Below, piece after piece: positions 19,329 through 27,450 of a stretch of 64,000 nucleotides of DNA. Both the position numbers and the translations under genes were made by a program. Numbering within the stretch: the first letter of the stretch is position 1; each line of letters opens with the position of its first letter. Source of the DNA: Streptomyces sp. 135 (GTDB lineage: Bacteria > Actinomycetota > Actinomycetes > Streptomycetales > Streptomycetaceae); assembly GCF_020026305.1 (NCBI RefSeq), contig NZ_CP075691.1, positions 2,728,001-2,792,000 of the forward strand, in the 5' to 3' direction. The notes below the pieces were generated by a model. It ran no database searches and was not told the origin of the DNA. It saw nothing but the letters and a program-made list of their open reading frames with translations.

Positions 19329-19748
19329 ATGCAGGAACTGAGCATCGACGCGACCATCCGCATGCGCTATCTGGCGCATCCGTTGCAGTGCATCCCTTTG
19401 AAAGGCGTGTTCAGCTATCGCACCTCCGACCCGCTCGCCGTCCGGTTGGAACTGTTCAGCCGCAACCTTCCGTTGTCCACCTGGACTTTCAGCCGGGACC
19501 TCCTGATGAACGGCTTGGGAGCACGGTCCGGCGAGGGAGACGTGGAGGTCTGGCCCTCCGTCGAGGCCCAGCCCCGCACCCTGTACCTCGCGCTCAGCGG
19601 GGCCACCTCGGTCGCGGCCCGCCGCCGTGCTCTGCTGTGCTGTTCGGCGCCGGCGGCCGAGAGATTCGTGCAGAAGACCGTCGCTCTCGTGCCCCCGGGA
19701 AACGAAGAGCTGGGCCTGGAGGCCGCCCTCGCCGCCCTCCTGTCCTGA
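19329..19748 (+). CDS. SsgA-like sporulation/cell-division protein
   Basis: This 139-aa protein is a typical SsgA-like protein (SALP). It contains VFSYRTSDPLAVRLEL, WTFSRDLLMNGL, DVEVWPSV and LSGATSVAARRRALL, with the usual length of about 140 aa. SALPs guide septum placement and peptidoglycan remodelling during Streptomyces sporulation and are found only in morphologically complex actinomycetes. A GGGGAGGACACC ribosome site precedes ATG 19329. Its position right after the wall-polymer operon suggests linked control of wall synthesis during development. Confidence 0.93.
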   Translation: MQELSIDATIRMRYLAHPLQCIPLKGVFSYRTSDPLAVRLELFSRNLPLSTWTFSRDLLMNGLGARSGEGDVEVWPSVEAQPRTLYLALSGATSVAARRRALLCCSAPAAERFVQKTVALVPPGNEELGLEAALAALLS

Positions 19749-19929
19749 GCGGAATCCGGAACCGAAGGGGTGCACGCCGCTCCAGGCACGCCGCAGCCTC
19801 GCACGGACGGGAGTACCGACGTCGGGTGTCGTATCGGGTCAGCCAACGAAAGGCGTCAAGTCGCGCTTCATGCTCGCTCGATCAGCTTGTGTGGTCTTTG
19901 TTGGAACTCCGCCCCCGGCGGGACGGCCC

Positions 19930-20285
19930 GCTAGTGTCGGTGCTGGACCGCTGACGATGAGCCCAAGTCCGGCGCAGATCTGACGTGGTGGGGCGCGAGC
20001 GGGAGGTTTCCGTCGACTCCACGATCTGCCGGACCCACCAGCAGGCCGCCGGGGCCCGGAGAAGGGGGACCGCGATCCGGGCCGGTCGCGTCCGGACGGC
20101 TCGGTGGCCGAGCCGGACGACCACTCCATCGGCCGCTCGCGCGGCGAGCTGACCACGAAGATTCACCTCGCTGTCGACTCCTCCTCCACGTTCTGGCCAC
20201 GGTCATCACCGCTGGCTAGCGATGCGTCGCGACGCGCTACGGCAAACTCGCCGTCCGCTACGAAGCCACCATTCAGGAGGGCACG
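19930..20285 (+). pseudogene. Remnant of an IS5-family transposase
   Basis: Degenerate transposase pieces lie on the plus strand in shifting frames. VSVDSTICRTHQQAAGARR is near 19995-20060, EPDDHSIGRSRGELTTKIHL near 20110-20170, and a C-terminal RYGKLAVRYEATI near 20235-20275. The middle of the gene is missing between the last two pieces. Both IS ends are unclear. This is an old, non-functional copy unlike the two other IS elements in the window. Confidence 0.7.
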
Positions 20286-20359
20286 ACGGGCCGAGGAGGG
20301 AACCCCGCCTTCACCACCCGCACCACGACGATGCGGCAGCCCTTTCGCCCCGGCCGGCG

Positions 20360-20560
20360 CCCAACGAGCTGATGGTTGAAAACACGCCGAAGGCACTGGC
20401 GAGAACATGTCACGGAATGATGAGGACACAAGCCTTAACGTGCCGTAGTCCAACACCAACGCCGAGGATGGGAAATCGGTAGCCCCTACCGGTCCGACAC
20501 GCCAAGGGGGAGCCGTTAGGGGGACGGAGCCCGAGCCATGGGTACGCGGTCTTCAAGACG
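20360..20560 (+). other. Possible 5' remnant of a group II intron
   Basis: The stretch GGTAGCCCCTACCGGTCCGA, then ACACGCCAAGG, then GGGGGACGGAGCCCGAGCC running into ATGGG, resembles the region just before the maturase gene in Streptomyces-type group II introns as I remember it. No reverse transcriptase follows and I cannot find domain V. Treat it as a weak hint only. The rest of 20286-20692 shows nothing I can name. Confidence 0.2.
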
Positions 20561-20692
20561 TCAGAGACTCGAATACAGCACCGAGAAGCGGCGTGCGGGC
20601 CTGGGCTCTCGACCAGATCACCGATACAGGTGGTCGGTCCGAGCCTGCCATGCCCGAACTGATCACCTCCTACGGAAGGCGAGACAGTTCGG

Positions 20693-20853
20693 ATGGAAAC
20701 GGTCGGTTGGGCAACCGGTGCGGTTGCTGCGCTCGGGGGGGGTGTGTCCTGGTACTGGGGTATGTCCTCGATCAGATCCCAGCGCTTGCAGACAAGGCCG
20801 TACGGGCCATCGCAGCCGTGCGTCGGCTGCGCGACGAGTGGCTCCGGGGGTGA
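20693..20853 (+). pseudogene. Small membrane protein with a shift in a G-run
   Basis: ATG 20693 opens METVGWATGAVAALGGG, then the frame is lost at a run of eight G residues. In the neighbouring frame the sequence continues LVLGYVLDQIPALADKAVRA, then IAAVRRLRDEWLRG and a stop at 20853. A ninth G would join the two into a protein of about 53 aa with one hydrophobic helix and a charged tail. It is therefore either a small membrane protein misread at a homopolymer or a true pseudogene. The following 20854-21171 stretch holds no recognisable gene. Confidence 0.45.
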
Positions 20854-21176
20854 GCCGCCTCCCGGAGCCTCCGCACCTCGTCCAGTTAGGTGTGCAGGTT
20901 AGATCGCCGCCGTATCACGGGGCGGATCGGTCGGGCACGGGCCTGGTGCGCTGGTCGAGGCCGAGAGTTCGCAGCAGCCAGCCAACAGATTTTTTGCGCC
21001 TGCCCCACCACAAGCAACGCCGGGTTGCTGGTCCGAGATGTCCGCGGACCTGTGCCTACGGTGCGCGCGACGAGCAGAGATTTCCAACAGGACTGGGGGC
21101 GCGGGTGAGCACCACTTCGGCAGGACCGGTGAGCGCGGCCGAGCTGCGGCGGCGGGTTCGCGCTGCTGAAGCACTA

Positions 21177-22043
21177 AGACCGTGTCCTACGTGGTGAGGC
21201 GTCGTTGACCTCGGTATGGGACGGGGCGCGTGGAGTTGGATTGTTCCGGATGGGCTGTGGGAGATCGCGAAGCCGCTGATCCCGCCGTCGAGGGTGCGGC
21301 CGCAGGGCGGCGGAACACAGGACACGCCTGATGAAACGCTGTTCGCGGCCATCATCTACGTACTGGTCAGCGGCTGCGCCTGGCGCCAACTACCGCCTTG
21401 CTTCGGCATATCGAAGTCGACCGCCCACCGCCGGTTCCTGATCTGGTCGAGAGCCGGAGTCTGGGGGCGGCTGCACGAAGCCGTGCTGCGCCGACTCGAC
21501 GACGCCGGCCTCATCGACGTCACCCGCGTCGTCCTGGACACCGCCCACGTGAGGGCTAAAAAGGGGGCGAACGCACAGGTCCGAGCCCCGTGGACCGGGG
21601 CAAGCCGGGTTCCAAGATGCACGTCCTGTCGGACGCGAACGGACTGCCCCTCCTCGTCGGCGTCTCGGCCGGCAACACCCACGACAGCGAAGGGCTGAAG
21701 CCCATGGTCGAGGGTCACCAAACGAGACATGACCCCCACCGCGGCCGGTACCTCAAGCCCCAGCGCCTCCACGCAGACAAAGCCTACGACCGCGCCGACC
21801 TGCGGAAATGGTTACGTGGCAAACGGATCGGAGTACGGATCGCGCGCAAAGGCATCGAGTCCAGCGAACGATTGGGCCGCCGCCGCTGGGTCATCGAGCG
21901 GACGATGTCCTGGCTGTCCGGCTACCGACGCCTGAGCCCTCGCTACGAACGCGATCCCCGCAACTACCTGGCCTTTCTCGGACTGGCAGCCGCCCTGTGC
22001 TGCTACAAACGACTCATCCGCCTCACCACGTAGGACACGGTCT
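21177..22043 (+). mobile_element. IS5-family insertion sequence (IS427-like), apparently complete
   Basis: This 867-bp element has perfect inverted ends starting AGACCGTGTCCTACGTGGTG. It is flanked by TA on both sides (21175-21176 and 22044-22045). Outside the TA lie CAC and GTG, so the target was the palindrome CACTAGTG; this makes the visible repeat look like 30 bp. The TA duplication and the two overlapping transposase frames fit the IS427 group of IS5. Flanks and ends look undamaged, so it is likely a recent arrival. Confidence 0.82.
21216..22033 (+). CDS. IS427-like transposase made by -1 frameshifting
   Basis: Two overlapping frames encode one DDE transposase. The first (from 21216) has WEIAKPLIPPSRVRPQGGG, GCAWRQLPPCFGISKSTAHR and the first Asp in VVLDTAHVRA. 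The second (read from about 21560 to 22033) has DRGKPGSKMHVLSDANGLPL, LHADKAYDRADLRKWLRG, and ERLGRRRWVIERTMSW with the Glu. The switch falls at GCTAAAAAGGGGGC near 21556. A -1 slip there rejoins the frames, which is the usual strategy of this IS group. A missing G would have the same effect. It moves the IS by cut-and-paste. Confidence 0.8.
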
Positions 22044-22314
22044 TAGTGCCGTCAACGGTGACCGCTGACAACTATTCCCGACTAGTGGAGCACAGGGCAC
22101 TACTCGTGTCGAAGCCGTCGGCTGTTCGACGGCGGCGGCCGGTTCGGCGAGCTCTGGCATGTCGCAGAACCTATCGCGAGGGGCTTTGTGCGAAAGCCGT
22201 TTTGCGAGAGGTTGTGAGAACGAAGATCAGGGATAAACCGGACGCGGTCCGGTGAGGATTTCCGACCTCTCAGAACTACTCATTTGTGCGACCGACTACG
22301 ACGGTACCGCCCCT

Positions 22315-23265
22315 TCACCTTCTGTGCGTCAGCGTGTCACGGAGGTTATGCCCAGGCGCTCCTGCGCCGCGGCCCCGGACGACAGGTTGCGCGGGGCGGC
22401 GGGTTGCAGTGATGGCGACTCCGGCAAGGACGAGAATGCCCCCGAGAACTGCCGTGTGACTTGGTGCTGTTCGGGTGAGTGCCGTGTCGATGCCGAGGGC
22501 GGCGACGGGAACGCCGTACAGGACCAAGGAACTGGTGGAAGCCGTCGTTGCCGACAGGGTGCGGGACCAGGACCAGAAGGCAAGAACGGTGCAACCGACA
22601 CCCAGCCAGACCACTGCGGCGGTGCGGTGCCAGTCGGCCGTTGCCGCTTGGGAGATGGTCGAAGGCAGGAACGGCAGAAGCGGCACGATTCCGAAGAGGC
22701 TGCCGTAGAAGGTGCATTCGGTGCCGGAGTACCGAGCGAGCAAGGGTTTTTGCACGACAAACGATGTGGCCTGAGCCGCCGCGGCCATGATGACGAGCCC
22801 CGCTCCGGCGAGCGTGCCTCCACTGTGCCCAGTGGTCACGGCGATCAGGAGTGCCCCGCACAGGGCCACAACGAGGCCGGCCACCCCTTGGGCCCCGGGG
22901 TGCTCTCCCAGGAGGAACATTCCCATGAGGGCGACGAAGACGGGAGAAGTGGAGACGAGCATGGCTGCGGTTCCCGCGTCCACGCTCTGCTCACCCGCGT
23001 AGAGCAGCAGCTGGTAGGCCGTCATGCCCGCAAGCCCGAAGGTCGCCATCCGCGTCGCGTCGGGCAGCCGCAGAACACCGATGCGCTTGCGGAGCAGGCA
23101 GGGAAGCAGGAGGAGTATCGCGATACCGATTCGCAGCATGGCGATTGCCGTCGGAGAGTATCCCGGCAGTGCGATGCCAATCGCGGGGAAGGCCGATCCC
23201 CACAGCACCGCCGTAGCGGCCATCGGCTTCCACGGGAAGGCCGACGCCGCACGTATGGCAGTCAT
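22315..23265 (-). CDS. EamA/DMT-family inner-membrane transporter
   Basis: This 316-aa protein has about ten hydrophobic helices in two EamA repeats. Examples are TAVLWGSAFPAIGIALPGYS, LLLLPCLLRKRIGV, GLVVALCGALLIAVTTGHSG, WLGVGCTVLAFWSWSRTLSA and GGILVLAGVAITATRR. The motifs LRIGIAILLLLP and ALMGMFLLGEHPG fit the RhaT/YdcZ drug-metabolite exporter group. The substrate cannot be read from the sequence. It is divergent from the small gene at 23414, with about 150 bases between them. The C-terminus is rich in Arg/Gly. Confidence 0.88.
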   Translation of the reverse strand: MTAIRAASAFPWKPMAATAVLWGSAFPAIGIALPGYSPTAIAMLRIGIAILLLLPCLLRKRIGVLRLPDATRMATFGLAGMTAYQLLLYAGEQSVDAGTAAMLVSTSPVFVALMGMFLLGEHPGAQGVAGLVVALCGALLIAVTTGHSGGTLAGAGLVIMAAAAQATSFVVQKPLLARYSGTECTFYGSLFGIVPLLPFLPSTISQAATADWHRTAAVVWLGVGCTVLAFWSWSRTLSATTASTSSLVLYGVPVAALGIDTALTRTAPSHTAVLGGILVLAGVAITATRRPAQPVVRGRGAGAPGHNLRDTLTHRR

Positions 23266-23413
23266 CGTGATGTTCCGAACATTCGGCTCAACTCCGGATC
23301 ATAGCTCATCAATTTGGGTTAATCGCTAAGCTATCCCTGCCGGGCCGAATAAGGGAAATAAGGGATTTCGCCTGCGTGGCAAAGTTGTACTTATGGAGCG
23401 GAGGAGTGGCGTC

Positions 23414-23806
23414 ATGTTCGGACGAGCGCTGCAGTTGGAGATGTCGCTGGACCTCGCGGTCGTCACGCTCACCGAGCAGTTGGAACGTAGCGGGTTCACC
23501 GTCCTGGCGGGTTACGACCAGCAGGCGATGACAAGTGAGGCGGCCCCGGCGGTGTGGCTGTCTCTCTGGCACGGCAAACTGGGGTCCGAGGCAGTCCGAA
23601 TATGCCCGGACGCCGCGGTGCTTGGGGTACTCACGGCCGTCGTGCGCAGGGACCACGGCACCGGGCAAACTCACGTCCGCCTACCAGATCCGGCTACTCT
23701 CCTCATGCTGTCGGACTGCCCTGCTATGAATGCCGTGTCCGAGAGCCTTACGCGCCTCATCGATCAAGCAATGGTCTCTACCCTCATGGCTGACACTCCA
23801 TCGTGA
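23414..23806 (+). CDS. Small protein, possibly DUF302-like
   Basis: This 130-aa protein starts at ATG 23414 behind GGAGGAG at a seven-base gap; ATG 23393 lies before that ribosome site and is rejected. The pattern of an N-terminal helix (LDLAVVTLTEQLERSGFTVLA) and the later DPATLLMLSDCPAMN is reminiscent of the DUF302 fold, but I am not certain. There is no signal peptide or membrane helix. It is divergent from the EamA transporter and lies beside Tn3 debris, so it may be island cargo. Confidence 0.5.
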   Translation: MFGRALQLEMSLDLAVVTLTEQLERSGFTVLAGYDQQAMTSEAAPAVWLSLWHGKLGSEAVRICPDAAVLGVLTAVVRRDHGTGQTHVRLPDPATLLMLSDCPAMNAVSESLTRLIDQAMVSTLMADTPS

Positions 23807-23876
23807 TTCCTGCCTTCACCGAGGAGTTCGCAGCGAGCCTGCAGCACCTTGGCCGGCGTCCGCCAGCGGACCTTGT

Positions 23877-24490
23877 TCATGCGGCCTGGCCGAAACCTTC
23901 GGCGGTCACGTTCCCGTCGCGGAGCTGGGTGAAGTCGACGTCCAGATTCGTCTCGTACGCCTCGGGCTGGATGCCGAGTTCATGCGTGCTGTACTCGCCG
24001 AACCGGTTGATGTGTTCGGTCAGATATGGCGAGATGTGGGCCAGGTCCTCCGGCTCGATCGTCCGGCCCTCGTCCAGCAACTGCCGCACGATCCCGCGAT
24101 GTCCAGGGCGTTGTGGAAGATGACCGCGTTGGTGAGCAGGGCGTTGCACTTCATCGCCTTCTCCTGCTCGACGGGGTCGTTGTCCACGATGACCCCTTGG
24201 TTGCCGAAGCCGATCCACTGCGAGAAGCCGTTGAACGCTTCGGTCTTGTTCGTCGCCGCGGTCACCCGCCGGCGAAGCGCCGGATCGGACAGGTAGCGCA
24301 GCAACTGCACGGTGCGGATCACCCGGCCGACCTCGCGGAGGCGGCGTAGGTGGCGTTCTTCTTGGAGTCCGAGCGCAGCCGCTTGAACAGCGTGGACGAG
24401 GAGATCGCCCCCTTTCGTACGGAGACGGCGACCTTCATCAGGTGGCGGAACTGGGACTCGATCAGGTGCACCGGCGGGACCAGCTCCCTT
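23877..24490 (-). pseudogene. C-terminal fragment of a Tn3-family transposase
   Basis: The C-terminal part of a Tn3-type transposase is spread over three frames. Blocks are HLIESQFRHLMKVAVSVRKG (near 24460), LLRYLSDPALRRRVTAATNK, FNGFSQWIGFGN, KCNALLTNAVIFHNALDI and, after another shift, EDLAHISPYLTEHINRFGEY, ending at 23877. These match the end of the Tn4556-like transposases known in Streptomyces. The N-terminal two thirds are missing, and I cannot find the terminal repeats. It is evidence of a transposon insertion that was later cut down. Confidence 0.82.
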
Positions 24491-24668
24491 CTGCCCCGGC
24501 TCTCTACGAGGCACGAGGCCGTGTCTGGGGGCGGCGCAGCCTCATTCCCGGCGGCTGTGCCGGGCGCCACTGACCGGGCGGCATGCAGAAACAGCGCCCG
24601 GACTGGTGGTACCGGACGTATGAGCCTCAGCTGGGCTCTCCCCGCCCCTCCTTCGTGCGGCGCCGACG

Positions 24669-24833
24669 TCAGACGGCGCCAAATTCGTGCGCAGCGCTGC
24701 CGCGCCACTCCACTCACTGCGGGCCGTCCAGGACGGCCTCGGGGTCGGCGAAGCCAGTGCCTGCGAGGAACACAACCAGGTCGCGGTCACTGTAGGCAGC
24801 GCCAAGAATCTCGTCCCGGTCGTTGCTGTGCAC
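24669..24833 (-). pseudogene. Short hypothetical gene with internal stop
   Basis: From GTG 24833 the frame reads VHSNDRDEILGAAYSDRD, then LVVFLAGTGFADPEAVLDG and PQ. A TGA at 24714-24716 follows, and the same frame resumes with VEWRGSAAHEFGAV and a second stop at 24669. The TGA sits where a Trp would fit (PQ-W-VEWRG), as I remember from small hypothetical proteins on Streptomyces elements. It therefore looks like a gene killed by one base change. Function unknown. Confidence 0.35.
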
Positions 24834-24981
24834 GGTGACCCTCCGGCCCCGCCCACCCGGGAGGGCCGGTGCACAACGATCGGCGCGTTTGTCACGCCTC
24901 CCAGCGTGCCCCCGGCTGTTCCGCGGGGCGAGTCGACCGGGCAGTTGTTCTCAGGACAAGCCCTACGGTGCATCACCACGG

Positions 24982-25012
24982 AAGGGCGGGAGGAGAGCAG
25001 CCTCCCGCCCTT
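24982..25012. terminator. Hairpin terminator
   Basis: A perfect 12-bp stem (AAGGGCGGGAGG with its complement) and a 7-base loop lie just past the end of the PPOX fragment. It is a plausible bidirectional terminator. Confidence 0.65.
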
Positions 25013-25025
25013 GTGCACGGTCGTT

Positions 25026-25262
25026 CTATGCCTCAGCGCTTGAGACCGCCCGGGAGCGCGGAGCAAGGCTCTGCCCCATCGCCCTCTCGATTGAGATCCG
25101 GATGACCACCCGCTCCGGATCGGGTGCCGGCGTGCGCCCGTATCGCTCTCCGTAACGGATGACAGCATCCTCGACTGTTGCGGCGTCTGTGCAGACTTCG
25201 GCCACCCCTTCGAGAGTTGCCCACCGGCCGCCGTCCACCTGGCACACCGCAACCCGGGCCTC
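25026..25262 (-). pseudogene. C-terminal fragment of a PPOX-family (F420/FMN) oxidoreductase
   Basis: The minus strand encodes VCQVDGGRWATLEGVAEV, then TVEDAVIRYGERYGRTP and PDPERVVIRISIERAMGQ. This is the typical C-terminal half of the pyridoxamine-5'-phosphate-oxidase-like, F420-dependent reductases of actinomycetes. The N-terminal barrel is missing: upstream of about 25262 the sequence switches to the HNH gene on the other strand. A recombination junction is therefore likely near 25250-25270. It cannot be functional as it stands. The hairpin at 24982 is probably its old terminator. Confidence 0.7.
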
Positions 25263-25966
25263 ACTACCGCCCGCAAGGAGGGCCGGGTCACCGGCGTCGT
25301 CCGCGAGGGAGAGGCCGCGGTCGGCCGCAATGCGGGCGAGGGTCGGTTCACCGACGCGACGAACGACGTCGTCCTCGACCGGACGGGTCCGGGCCCGCTC
25401 CCGTTGATGAACAGCTTGCCCTCATCGGCGAACCAACACCCGTACGCATACCAGCGGTTGAGTGGGCCATCTGGCTGGCCGACGAGTCCGTTCAGGCCCG
25501 CTACTGGGCCAAGGTCTACCGCACCTCGTCAACCGAGGACTGCTGGTTCTTCTTCGGCGGGATCTCCAGCACCGGCCACGCCAGCTTCAGGGCCGCCTCG
25601 CGGCCGGGCAGGACCCGACGCGGCACGGTGCCGGGCCACCTCTACGGGTACCAGCTCGCGCACGGTGTCATCCCTCGACTCGGTTGGGGTACCGACAGCC
25701 CGACCGTCAGCCACACCTGCGACAACCACTCCTGCCAGCAACCGACACACCTCCGACTTGGCACCCCGGCCGAGAACCGCGCGGAGTGGCTCACCCGCCG
25801 CCGCGACCCCGGCAGCCCCCTCGCAGACCTCCGCGGCCCCGCCGACCGCTCGCGCGCGATCGGTGCCGCAATCCGCGCGGGCCGAGACCGCGGCGAGTCC
25901 GAGACCGAGATTGCCCGCCGAATCGAGGTAGCCGTCGCCGCAGGGCGGCCTCTGAGCCTGTGGTAG
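25262..25966 (+). pseudogene. HNH-endonuclease-like gene without a proper start
   Basis: The last 180 residues (about 25405-25966) look intact: VRIPAVEWAIWLADESVQAR, YRTSSTEDCWFFFGGISSTG, then the HNH_3-type motif HTCDNHSCQQPTHLRLGTP followed by AENRAEW. Such proteins are common on Streptomyces integrative elements. No ATG, GTG or TTG exists in this frame near the expected start. Related sequence (KEGRVTGVVREGEAAVGRNA) lies upstream in another frame, and one extra C near 25402 would join them. Its 5' end abuts the PPOX fragment. It may be a broken gene or a sequencing slip. If intact, it would be a DNA-cutting enzyme of the element. Confidence 0.6.
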
Positions 25967-26088
25967 GTCTCGCCACAATCCGACTAGGCGAAAAGTGCGA
26001 CCTCTCCGTGCCGACCCGTCCCTCCGAGGCCGAGCGCAAGAACTTTACGACCTTACTCCGCTTGCGGTGTAGTGGCGCCTGGGTCGCC

Positions 26089-26730
26089 TCACGGCCGGGC
26101 GCGCCCCACAGGTGACTTGAAGCCGTACTTCTGCGCTGCCCGCTGTGCCCGCACCCGCTGCCCTTTCATCTGCATCTGCGCGAACTGCTCACTGACCCCG
26201 TAGGCAGCCGCAACGCGCGCGTTGTCCCAGCCGTCGAACGCCATGCGCTCGGCTGCCGCCAGAGGCACCAACAGTTCGCCGGCCATGAACGTGGCCTGCT
26301 TCTCCTGCTCCGGATTGAACTGCCGCTTGTGATCCTCACCAAGAATCACGCCGTCGAAGGAGTGCTCCAGCAGGAAGTGGCCGAGCTCATGGGCAATGTT
26401 GGAGCGGCGGCGGACGGGTATGTGGGACTCGTTCTCGACGATCACCCGTGCCGTCCCGAGCGGCACCAAGGCAGCTGACCAGGCCGAGGAACTGCTCACC
26501 GTGAAGTGGTGGAGTGCGGCGACGGTCATCTCGAACTCCTGGAGGCCTTCAAGGGTGTACACGTCGATGCCGTGCTCCTCGGCCAAGACATACGGGTCGA
26601 GCGGGTCGGTGGGCCCCAGACCGAGCCCGGTGCCTTCCTCCTGTGCGACCTCGCGCATCAGCGCCTGCGTCCAGCACAACTCAGCTGCTCCGGGATTCAC
26701 GTTCCGCGCGGAACCGCCGTGCGGCGGCAC
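26089..26730 (-). CDS. ImmA/IrrE-family metallopeptidase
   Basis: This 213-aa protein carries the zinc motif H114-E-L-G-H118 in SNIAHELGHFLLEHSFDGV, followed by EQEKQATFMAGELLVPLAAA, the usual ImmA/IrrE (COG2856) helix. GTG 26730 follows AAGAGGTGATCA; the later GTG 26700 and ATG 26658 are alternatives. The gene overlaps the end of the XRE gene by 50 bases, so the two are coupled. The pair resembles ImmR-ImmA of ICEBs1, where the protease cleaves its partner repressor after a damage or quorum signal. The protease could therefore relieve XRE control of the divergent ubiquitin-like operon, which is inference. Confidence 0.88.
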   Translation of the reverse strand: MPPHGGSARNVNPGAAELCWTQALMREVAQEEGTGLGLGPTDPLDPYVLAEEHGIDVYTLEGLQEFEMTVAALHHFTVSSSSAWSAALVPLGTARVIVENESHIPVRRRSNIAHELGHFLLEHSFDGVILGEDHKRQFNPEQEKQATFMAGELLVPLAAAERMAFDGWDNARVAAAYGVSEQFAQMQMKGQRVRAQRAAQKYGFKSPVGRARP

Positions 26731-27064
26731 TGATCACCTCTTCGAGGTACGCGACGTCGTCGCCACTGAGATCGCTGCGCGCCCGGAGAAGAGGAACGAG
26801 CGACGCCACCAACTCAGGTTCTTCCCCGACGGATCCGTCCTGCGGTGTCACGTAGAAGGTCTCCGCCGGCATGCGCAGCCATGTCGTCATGGCCGCGAAC
26901 GCGGTGACGTCCGGTTTCAGCCCGTTGGCCATGCGGGAGATGGTCGAGGCGCTCACGCCGAGGTCCTTGGCGAGCTGTCTCCATGACAGCCCCTTCTCCG
27001 CGCGCGCCGCATCCAGCGCTGCGTGCAGAGCCTGCACGTCCACGGTCGGACTCTCGCTCATCAT
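26681..27064 (-). CDS. XRE-family transcriptional regulator
   Basis: This 127-aa protein has an HTH_XRE domain at residues 14-65 (LDAARAEKGLSWRQLAKDLG, VSASTISRMANGLKPDV) and a helical C-terminal segment (LVPLLRARSDLSGDDVAYLE) that may be the protease-sensitive part. GGGGACA precedes ATG 27064 (or 27061). It is the first gene of an operon with the ImmA/IrrE protease and is divergent from the ubiquitin-like operon across a 125-base gap. It probably represses one or both promoters there. Confidence 0.88.
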   Translation of the reverse strand: MMSESPTVDVQALHAALDAARAEKGLSWRQLAKDLGVSASTISRMANGLKPDVTAFAAMTTWLRMPAETFYVTPQDGSVGEEPELVASLVPLLRARSDLSGDDVAYLEEVISAAARRFRAERESRSS

Positions 27065-27189
27065 TGTCCCCGATTTCCATCACTGCTCGATTTGTCGATC
27101 ACCTCTGCTACAGCGTATCTGCTCGACATTTAGAGCAGTGATGCACATTCGCACCGTTGCCCGTCTGCGTATCCGACAGGAGGACTGCC
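27065..27189. promoter_or_regulatory. Divergent control region of the XRE-ImmA and ubiquitin-like operons
   Basis: This 125-base gap between divergent starts is AT-richer than its surroundings. CTCGATTTGTCGATCACC and TGCTCGACATTTAGAGCAGTG contain repeated TCGA/GCTC words. TGCTCGACATTTAGAGCA forms an imperfect dyad near 27119-27136 that could be an XRE operator. AGGAGG at 27178-27183 is the strong ribosome site of the ubiquitin-like gene. Confidence 0.5.
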
Positions 27190-27450
27190 ATGCCTCAGGA
27201 CAACCACGGGCCCGCGCCCGTCACGATCGTCGTCAACACCCGCCCGCACACCTGGGAGGCTAAGGAGATCACCTATGAGCAGGTCGTCGAGCTCGCCTAC
27301 CCCGGCCAGCCGCCGAACGACCAGGACACCTACACCGTCCGCTACAGCCGCGGGCACGACGGACACGGAACGGGCAGCCTCACGGCCGGCCACAGCGTCC
27401 GAGTGAAGAAGGAGATGGTCTTCGATGTTTACCGCACTTCTCGCTCGTGA
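27190..27450 (+). CDS. Ubiquitin-like protein (Multi_ubiq type, single domain)
   Basis: This 86-aa protein starts at ATG 27190 seven bases after a perfect AGGAGG. Residues 10-83 fit one beta-grasp domain of the Multi_ubiq family: VTIVVNTRPHTWEAKEITYE, QVVELAYPG, DTYTVRYSRG and the closing VRVKKEMVFDVYRTSRS. Many relatives carry several copies; this one has a single copy. It does not end in Gly-Gly but in TSRS, so if it is conjugated, either C-terminal trimming or non-classical chemistry would be needed. It overlaps the E1 gene by 26 bases. The family is known from bacterial ubiquitin-like operons; no function for this exact set is known to me. Confidence 0.85.
   Translation: MPQDNHGPAPVTIVVNTRPHTWEAKEITYEQVVELAYPGQPPNDQDTYTVRYSRGHDGHGTGSLTAGHSVRVKKEMVFDVYRTSRS

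Noticed and set aside
22044..22314. Short open frame after the IS427-like element
   Set aside because: Arg-rich, without ribosome site or recognisable features. The stretch holds no gene I can support.
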